DNA of 10,310 nt from Hyphomicrobiaceae bacterium. Lineage in GTDB: Bacteria > Pseudomonadota > Alphaproteobacteria > Rhizobiales > Hyphomicrobiaceae. Every line of letters begins with the position of its first letter. Position 1 is the first letter of the stretch. Position numbers and translations under genes: made by a program. Positions 6,125 through 10,310 of the stretch are shown here, in pieces. The stretch covers positions 1-10,310 of the forward strand of contig JAJFHI010000086.1 of assembly GCA_021775715.1 (NCBI GenBank), read 5' to 3'. Under the pieces are notes generated by a model, which made no database searches, had not been told where the DNA came from, and saw nothing but the letters and a program-made list of their open reading frames with translations.

Positions 6125-6439
6125 ATGTACGCAGTCATCAAGACTGGCGGCAAACAATACCGCGTTTCGAAGGACGATGTTCTTCAGATCGAACGCCTTG
6201 AAGGCGACGCGGGTGCCACAATTGAATTCACAGACGTTCTGATGGTCGGCGAAGGCAGCAGTGTCAAAGTTGGCTCACCAATCGTCTCTGGCGCTAAAGT
6301 GACGGCTGAATTGGTCGAACAGACGCGCGGACCGAAACTTATCGCTTTCAAAAAGCGCCGTCGGAAAAACTCGCGTCGTAAGCGGGGTCACCGTCAGGAC
6401 CTTTCGAAAGTTCGTATCACAGGTATTACGGGCGCCTAA
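6125..6439 (+). CDS. rplU: 50S ribosomal protein L21
   Basis: This 104-residue protein has the standard bacterial L21 length and is recognisable from end to end. It begins MYAVIKTGGKQYRVSKDD, continues with the DVLMVGEGSSVKVGSP strand region, and ends with the basic rRNA-binding segment AFKKRRRKNSRRKRGHRQ (about 74-91) and the terminal LSKVRITGITGA. It binds 23S rRNA in the large subunit. The ATG at 6125 has GAGG 8 bases upstream. The frame is open for 70 more codons upstream, but that stretch is the structured leader and does not resemble L21. rpmA follows after 79 bp on the same strand, the usual rplU-rpmA pairing. Confidence 0.98.
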   Translation: MYAVIKTGGKQYRVSKDDVLQIERLEGDAGATIEFTDVLMVGEGSSVKVGSPIVSGAKVTAELVEQTRGPKLIAFKKRRRKNSRRKRGHRQDLSKVRITGITGA

Positions 6440-6518
6440 GCTTAGCGCTATTGGAATTTTCGCGCGCAGGTCTCTTCGTCATCATGACCGCGCAGCATAG
6501 AATATAAGGAGCGCCATA

Positions 6519-6791
6519 ATGGCTCAGAAAAAAGCGGGCGGTTCGTCTAAGAACGGACGCGACTCAGAATCCAAACGCCTCGGCGTAAAAAAATTCGGTG
6601 GCGAGCACGTCATCCCTGGCAACATCATTGTGCGCCAACGCGGCACACGTTGGCACCCAGGTGCAGGCGTTGGCATCGGCACTGACCACACGATCTTTGC
6701 CACAACCAAAGGCCAGGTCGAGTTTCGCGCCCGCCGCAATGGCCGCACGTTCATCTCCGTTTTGCCACCTGCAGTAGACGCAGCCGAATAA
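6519..6791 (+). CDS. rpmA: 50S ribosomal protein L27
   Basis: This is a 90-residue L27 with the conserved flexible N-terminus MAQKKAGGSSKNGRDSESKR, which reaches towards the peptidyl-transferase centre. The core GGEHVIPGNIIVRQRGTRWHPG and GIGTDHTIFATTKG follow. There is no Firmicutes-type N-terminal propeptide; the mature MA start is encoded directly. AAGGAG lies 8 bases before the ATG. It is probably transcribed from the rplU promoter. A strong intrinsic terminator begins 31 bases after the stop codon. Confidence 0.98.
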   Translation: MAQKKAGGSSKNGRDSESKRLGVKKFGGEHVIPGNIIVRQRGTRWHPGAGVGIGTDHTIFATTKGQVEFRARRNGRTFISVLPPAVDAAE

Positions 6792-6821
6792 ACCGGACGG
6801 CAAACATTAAATACTTTGCGG

Positions 6822-6856
6822 AGGGGAGACGGCAGACGTCTCCCCTTTGTTGTTTT
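6822..6856 (+). terminator. Intrinsic terminator after rpmA
   Basis: A 10-bp stem, AGGGGAGACG (6822-6831) pairing with CGTCTCCCCT (6837-6846), closes a 5-base loop GCAGA and runs into TTGTTGTTTT (6847-6856). This is the clearest rho-independent terminator in the window. It would end the rplU-rpmA transcript. It ends only 17 bases before the next gene start. Confidence 0.88.
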
Positions 6857-6872
6857 AAAGACGGATCGCGTT

Positions 6873-7412
6873 GTGGACGACAAGCGTGCCAGCGAAATCA
6901 TTACGACACCGCGTCTCAGCTTGCGGCCTCTGACCAATGACGACGCCGCTCGCATTGCTGAAGTTGCCGGTGTTTGGGAATTGGCCAGCATGACAGCTCG
7001 CATTCCGTACCCATATTCTGAAGAACAGGCTCATCAATGGATCGGTGGCAGTGCGCCGGGGGAGTTTGTGCGCGGGATTGAACTTCAAGGCACACTTATT
7101 GGATGCTGCGGATTTATGCCCATAGCGCGGGAATCCGAAGGCAACCACGACGAACAAAGCGTCGAAATCGGCTATTGGATTGGTAAAGATTATTGGGGTC
7201 GGGGATTTGCCACAGAGGCCGCAACGGCAATCGTCGCGGAATGCAAACGAAGAGGGTTTAGCCACCTTCATGCCGGACACTTTCACGATAATCCCGCTTC
7301 CGCTCGCGTTCTGATAAAACTGGGCTTCAAACACGTCGGACACAAAGACTGGTGGGGCGAGGCCAGACAATGCAACATCCGCGCAGAGCGCTATGAAATG
7401 ATCGCATCATGA
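6873..7412 (+). CDS. GNAT family N-acetyltransferase, RimJ/RimL-like
   Basis: This 179-residue cytoplasmic enzyme is predicted to transfer an acetyl group from acetyl-CoA to an amine. TPRLSLRPLTNDD (about 12-24) is the typical N-terminal strand and helix of RimJ/RimL-type acetyltransferases. The acetyl-CoA loop is DYWGRGFATEA (106-116). The C-terminal motif DNPASARVLIKLGF (139-152) contains the usual N-x-x-S/A pattern. The acceptor is unknown; proteins of this group modify ribosomal protein N-termini or small metabolites. I start it at GTG 6873, because the frame upstream runs back through the terminator; the ribosome binding site there is weak. It overlaps obgE by four bases (ATGA), so the two are translationally coupled. 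A GNAT gene between rpmA and obgE is common in Hyphomicrobiales. Confidence 0.9.
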   Translation: MDDKRASEIITTPRLSLRPLTNDDAARIAEVAGVWELASMTARIPYPYSEEQAHQWIGGSAPGEFVRGIELQGTLIGCCGFMPIARESEGNHDEQSVEIGYWIGKDYWGRGFATEAATAIVAECKRRGFSHLHAGHFHDNPASARVLIKLGFKHVGHKDWWGEARQCNIRAERYEMIAS

Positions 7413-8446
7413 AATTTCTCGACCAAGCAAAAGTTTATGTCAAATCTGGAAACGGCGGAAACGGCTGTGTGTCATTCCGGCGTGAGAAGTACGTCGACCA
7501 GGGCGGACCCGACGGGGGAGATGGTGGCCGCGGCGGCGACGTCTGGGTCGAGTGCATCCAGAACCTCAACACGCTGATCGACTTTCGCTATCAACAGCAC
7601 TATCGGGCCAAAAACGGAATTCCAGGTATGGGTCGCGACCGCACGGGAAAATCCGGTGACGACATCGTGCTGAAGGTTCCTCCTGGTACCCAGGTTCTAG
7701 CAGACGACAACGAGACGATCATCGGCGATCTGAAGAAGCCGGGCGATCGCGTCAAGCTTGCCAACGGTGGCAATGGTGGCTTTGGCAATGCACACTTTAA
7801 ATCGGCGACCAATCAGGCGCCCACGCACGCCAACGCCGGCCAAATCAACGAAGAATTTTCCATCTGGCTGCACTTGAAGTTGATCGCCGATGCTGGCCTT
7901 GTCGGCTTGCCAAACGCCGGAAAGTCGACATTCCTCGCAGCAGTGTCCGCCGCTAAGCCAAAGATCGCCGACTATCCCTTCACGACATTGCACCCAAACC
8001 TTGGCGTTGTGAAAGTGGGTGATATCGACTTCGTTCTTGCTGATATTCCAGGCCTGATCGAAGGTGCCAACGAAGGCGCTGGCATTGGTACGCGCTTCCT
8101 CGGCCATGTTGAGCGATGCCGCGTGTTGCTGCATTTGGTTGATGCGACGCAGGAAGACGTCGCCGGCGACTACCGCACGGTGCGCGAAGAGCTTGATGCT
8201 TACGGCGCGGGCCTTGAAAGCAAATCAGAATTCATCGCGCTGACCAAAGTCGACGCACTCGACGACGACACGATTGCCGAGCGTGCGCAAGCATTGAAAG
8301 ACGCGACAGGCGTTGATCCGATGATCATCTCAGCCGTATCAGGTCGTGGAGTAAGTGACGCATTATTCGCAATTGCCCGCAAAGTAAGATCTGCCGCGAT
8401 CGCCGATGTCGAAGCGAAAAAAGAACCCGAACCCTGGCGGCCGTAA
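7409..8446 (+). CDS. obgE: Obg family GTPase ObgE/CgtA
   Basis: This 345-residue essential-type GTPase acts in 50S assembly and growth control. The N-terminal Obg domain is rich in glycine (GNGGNG at 14-19, GGPDGGDGGRGGDVW at 32-46) and spans about residues 1-158. The G domain follows with all motifs: G1 GLPNAGKS (166-173), G2 threonines in YPFTTLHPNLG (189-199), G3 DIPGLIEGA (212-220), G4 TKVD (279-282) and G5 SAVSG (308-312). The short acidic/basic tail ends at EPWRP; the extra C-terminal domain of some Obg proteins is absent, which is usual for Proteobacteria. The ATG overlaps the stop of the acetyltransferase gene. In many alphaproteobacteria proB comes next; here an arsH gene does. Confidence 0.98.
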   Translation: MKFLDQAKVYVKSGNGGNGCVSFRREKYVDQGGPDGGDGGRGGDVWVECIQNLNTLIDFRYQQHYRAKNGIPGMGRDRTGKSGDDIVLKVPPGTQVLADDNETIIGDLKKPGDRVKLANGGNGGFGNAHFKSATNQAPTHANAGQINEEFSIWLHLKLIADAGLVGLPNAGKSTFLAAVSAAKPKIADYPFTTLHPNLGVVKVGDIDFVLADIPGLIEGANEGAGIGTRFLGHVERCRVLLHLVDATQEDVAGDYRTVREELDAYGAGLESKSEFIALTKVDALDDDTIAERAQALKDATGVDPMIISAVSGRGVSDALFAIARKVRSAAIADVEAKKEPEPWRP

Positions 8447-8507
8447 GGACTGTTGCGGTCCGCCGAACTTTTCGCGCCACATAAAGATAAGTGAGCTGCC
8501 ACGCACT

Positions 8508-9218
8508 ATGACAGACCTGCCCAACGCGAACACTGACCTGCTGGATGTGCCAAGCCACGAAAAACTGGCACCGACAAAGCCCTCCACGCACGCACCGCGC
8601 ATTCTGCTGTTGCATGGCTCACTACGTCCCGTGTCGTACAGCAAGTTGTTGACGCAAGAAGCGGCACGCTTGCTGGAAAAGTTCGGTGCTGAAGCAAAAA
8701 TATTCGACCCGACTGGCCTGCCACTGCCGGATGGCGCACCGGAAGATCATCCCAAGGTCAAAGAACTTCGCGATCTCGTAGTCTGGTCCGAGGGCCAGGT
8801 GTGGACATCACCCGAGCGTCACGGCGCCATGACGGGCGTTTTAAAATCGCAGATCGATTGGATACCGCTGACATTGGGCGCCGTCCGCCCAACGCAAGGC
8901 AAAACGCTGGCAGTGATGCAGGTATCCGGCGGTTCTCAGTCGTTTAACGCCGTCAACCAGATGCGGGTGCTGGGCCGTTGGATGCGCATGCTCACTATCC
9001 CCAATCAGTCTTCCGTCGCAAAAGCCTATCTCGAGTTCGACGACAACGGCCGCATGAAGCCGTCTCCATACTACGATCGCGTTGTCGATGTGATGGAAGA
9101 GTTGGTGAAGTTTACACTGCTCACACGCGACCGCAGCGACTACTTGGTCGACCGTTACAGCGAGCGCAAAGAAACCGCGGAAGATCTTTCAAAGCGCGTC
9201 AATATCCGCTCGATCTAA
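8508..9218 (+). CDS. arsH: ArsH, NADPH-dependent FMN reductase / organoarsenical oxidase
   Basis: This 236-residue flavoprotein has a flavodoxin-like fold. ArsH uses FMN and NADPH; characterised members oxidise toxic trivalent organoarsenicals such as methylarsenite to the pentavalent form, and some reduce Fe(III), quinones or azo dyes. Diagnostic stretches are the FMN phosphate loop GSLRPVSYSK (37-46), VWSEGQVWTSPERHGAMTG (92-110), LGAVRPTQGKTLAVMQVSGG (123-142) with SQSFNAVNQMRVLGRWMR after it, and GRMKPSPYYDRVVDVMEEL (181-199). The match to the family is continuous, so the name is secure. The frame is open back into obgE, but family similarity begins after ATG 8508, which I take as start although its ribosome binding site is weak. 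It lies 61 bp after obgE with no arsR, arsC or arsB in view, so arsenic function here is inference. Confidence 0.93.
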   Translation: MTDLPNANTDLLDVPSHEKLAPTKPSTHAPRILLLHGSLRPVSYSKLLTQEAARLLEKFGAEAKIFDPTGLPLPDGAPEDHPKVKELRDLVVWSEGQVWTSPERHGAMTGVLKSQIDWIPLTLGAVRPTQGKTLAVMQVSGGSQSFNAVNQMRVLGRWMRMLTIPNQSSVAKAYLEFDDNGRMKPSPYYDRVVDVMEELVKFTLLTRDRSDYLVDRYSERKETAEDLSKRVNIRSI

Positions 9219-9407
9219 CGTTTCCATCCGCTGTGGCGATGCTTGCATAACTCGAAATGGTCGAAACCAACATAACGATCCGGACCAAGTGGACACTACG
9301 CTGGTGAAAACAACCACTTGACCTGGCCTGTTTGGCTTGCACTTCGCCGACCGACAGGTGACACTCCCGGGCAATATCAATTTTTCCGTCATTCTCCGGG
9401 GGGACAC
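9219..9407. other. Intergenic region arsH to polysaccharide deacetylase
   Basis: This gap has no gene. It contains a 7-bp inverted repeat CAAGTGG/CCACTTG (9286-9292 and 9314-9320, 21 bases apart). The right arm overlaps a TTGACC hexamer at 9318-9323, a possible -35 box without a good -10 box at 17 bp. A promoter for the deacetylase is expected here but cannot be fixed. No T-tailed hairpin ends arsH. Confidence 0.4.
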
Positions 9408-10310
9408 ATGCGTTACACAGCATCAGCCGTTGTTGCAGCCATCGCGATCTTTGCATTCGCTGCTCCAGCATCAGCAAAATCCAAATGTGACGGCAATGCC
9501 GATGCCCTCGGCGTCTCGCGCGTCGTGCAGATTGACACGACCGGCGGGCCGGGCTTTGGCTTCCAACATTACAAAGCCTACGACTTCCTGCGCGACGGCG
9601 AAGTCGTTCTCACATTTGACGACGGCCCATTACCTGGCCCAACCGGCGACATCTTGAAGGCGCTCGCCAAGCATTGCGCCAAGGCAACGTTCTTCCCGGT
9701 CGGCAAGTTGGCTGTTGGTTATCCGCAAGTGCTGCGCCGTGTCTTTGACCAGGGACACACCGTTGGCAGCCACACTTGGTCACACGCCAACGTCGGCAAA
9801 CAAGACGCTGCTAAGGCTCGCGCCGAAATTGAAAAAGGTGTCAGTGCTGCGGTACTCGCCGTTGGCAAACCAACCGCACCGTTTTTCCGCTACCCGTATT
9901 TAAAAGATTCCGAAAAGTCGATCGCGTATCTGGCTGAGCGCAATGTCGCTGTGTTCTCGACCGACTTGGACAGCTTCGACTTCAAAGGCGGCAGCGCCAA
10001 ACGTTTGGTCGCCCGCGTGATGGGCAACCTGAAGAAAAAGGGCAAAGGCATCATCTTATTCCACGACATCAACAAAATGACGGCCAAGGCAATGCCTGCA
10101 TTCCTGAATGCACTGAAAAAAGGTGGCTACAAGCTCGTCCACCTCACAGCCAAGCGGCCGGTCAAGACCATCGCGAAATTTGATGCGGAAGTGGCGAAAT
10201 CGTTCAAGGGCCGCATTTCGACAGGAAAGCGACCTATCAACAGTGTCGTGTCGACTGTTGAAGAAGATGGTAAGGCTACTAGCGAAGCGACATCTGAGCC
10301 AACATCCGCT
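9408..10310 (+). CDS. Secreted polysaccharide deacetylase (NodB/CE4), partial at right edge
   Basis: From ATG 9408 the frame is open to the window end (301 codons, no stop). A G-rich ribosome binding site, GGGGGGA, lies 3 bases upstream. A clear Sec signal peptide covers residues 1-23 (cut after PASA). The NodB domain follows with its five motifs: TFDDGP (69-74, catalytic and metal aspartates Asp71 and Asp72), SHTWSH (121-126, zinc ligands His122 and His126), RYPY (161-164), DLDSFDF (186-192, with Phe where many CE4 enzymes have Trp) and ILFHD (216-220). Such enzymes remove acetyl groups from N-acetylated sugars in peptidoglycan, chitin-like or exopolysaccharides; which one is not shown. After about residue 250 a lysine/serine/threonine-rich, likely disordered tail begins and continues past the edge. 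The family looks like one frequent in Hyphomicrobiales. Confidence 0.92.
   Translation, partial: MRYTASAVVAAIAIFAFAAPASAKSKCDGNADALGVSRVVQIDTTGGPGFGFQHYKAYDFLRDGEVVLTFDDGPLPGPTGDILKALAKHCAKATFFPVGKLAVGYPQVLRRVFDQGHTVGSHTWSHANVGKQDAAKARAEIEKGVSAAVLAVGKPTAPFFRYPYLKDSEKSIAYLAERNVAVFSTDLDSFDFKGGSAKRLVARVMGNLKKKGKGIILFHDINKMTAKAMPAFLNALKKGGYKLVHLTAKRPVKTIAKFDAEVAKSFKGRISTGKRPINSVVSTVEEDGKATSEATSEPTSA

Noticed and set aside
6476..6503. Possible promoter between rplU and rpmA (TTCGTC, 17 bp, TAGAAT)
   Set aside because: The -35 matches poorly, and the predicted start would fall in the rpmA ribosome binding site.
8406..8507. N-terminal extension of ArsH into obgE
   Set aside because: The extra 34 residues are obgE coding sequence in another frame and resemble no ArsH; the ATG at 8508 fits the family length.

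Overview
The window reads as chromosomal DNA of an alphaproteobacterium, most likely a member of the Hyphomicrobiales. The main support is the order rplU, rpmA, GNAT acetyltransferase, obgE, which is common in that group. The secreted polysaccharide deacetylase at the right edge also looks like a type frequent in these bacteria. Base composition is moderate GC and fairly uniform. I see no insertion sequence, phage gene, tRNA, rRNA or CRISPR array.

Left part (1-1415): a minus-strand pair made of a GbsR/MarR-type winged-helix regulator followed by a DUF4166 protein that runs off the left edge. A near-perfect 20-bp palindrome lies 38-58 bp upstream of the regulator start and is the obvious candidate operator. 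The rest of the 333-bp divergent gap carries three consecutive small inverted repeats upstream of the next gene.

Metal-uptake part (1416-4759): four genes match the zinc-uptake module known as ZrgABCDE in Vibrio cholerae and PA4063-PA4066 in Pseudomonas aeruginosa. They are a histidine-rich periplasmic ZrgA (DUF2796), an ABC ATPase, a MacB/FtsX-type permease and a periplasmic DUF3299 protein. Here the first three form a tight minus-strand operon. The DUF3299 gene is inverted and convergent with the permease gene, with its own upstream region. I recognise no clear Zur box by eye.

Middle (4827-5849): upstream of zrgA on the same strand lies an uncharacterised Ntn-hydrolase-fold protein with a predicted self-processing cysteine nucleophile.

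Ribosome-assembly part (about 5915-8446): a good sigma-70-type promoter and a leader of about 175 nt with three hairpins precede rplU (L21) and rpmA (L27). A strong intrinsic terminator follows rpmA. Immediately after it come a RimJ/RimL-like acetyltransferase and obgE, which overlap by four bases.

Right part (8508-10310): an ArsH flavoprotein gene with no other ars gene in view, then a secreted CE4 polysaccharide deacetylase that runs off the right edge. The most noteworthy part is the rearranged Zrg-type locus with its adjacent Ntn hydrolase; the rest is mostly ordinary chromosome.
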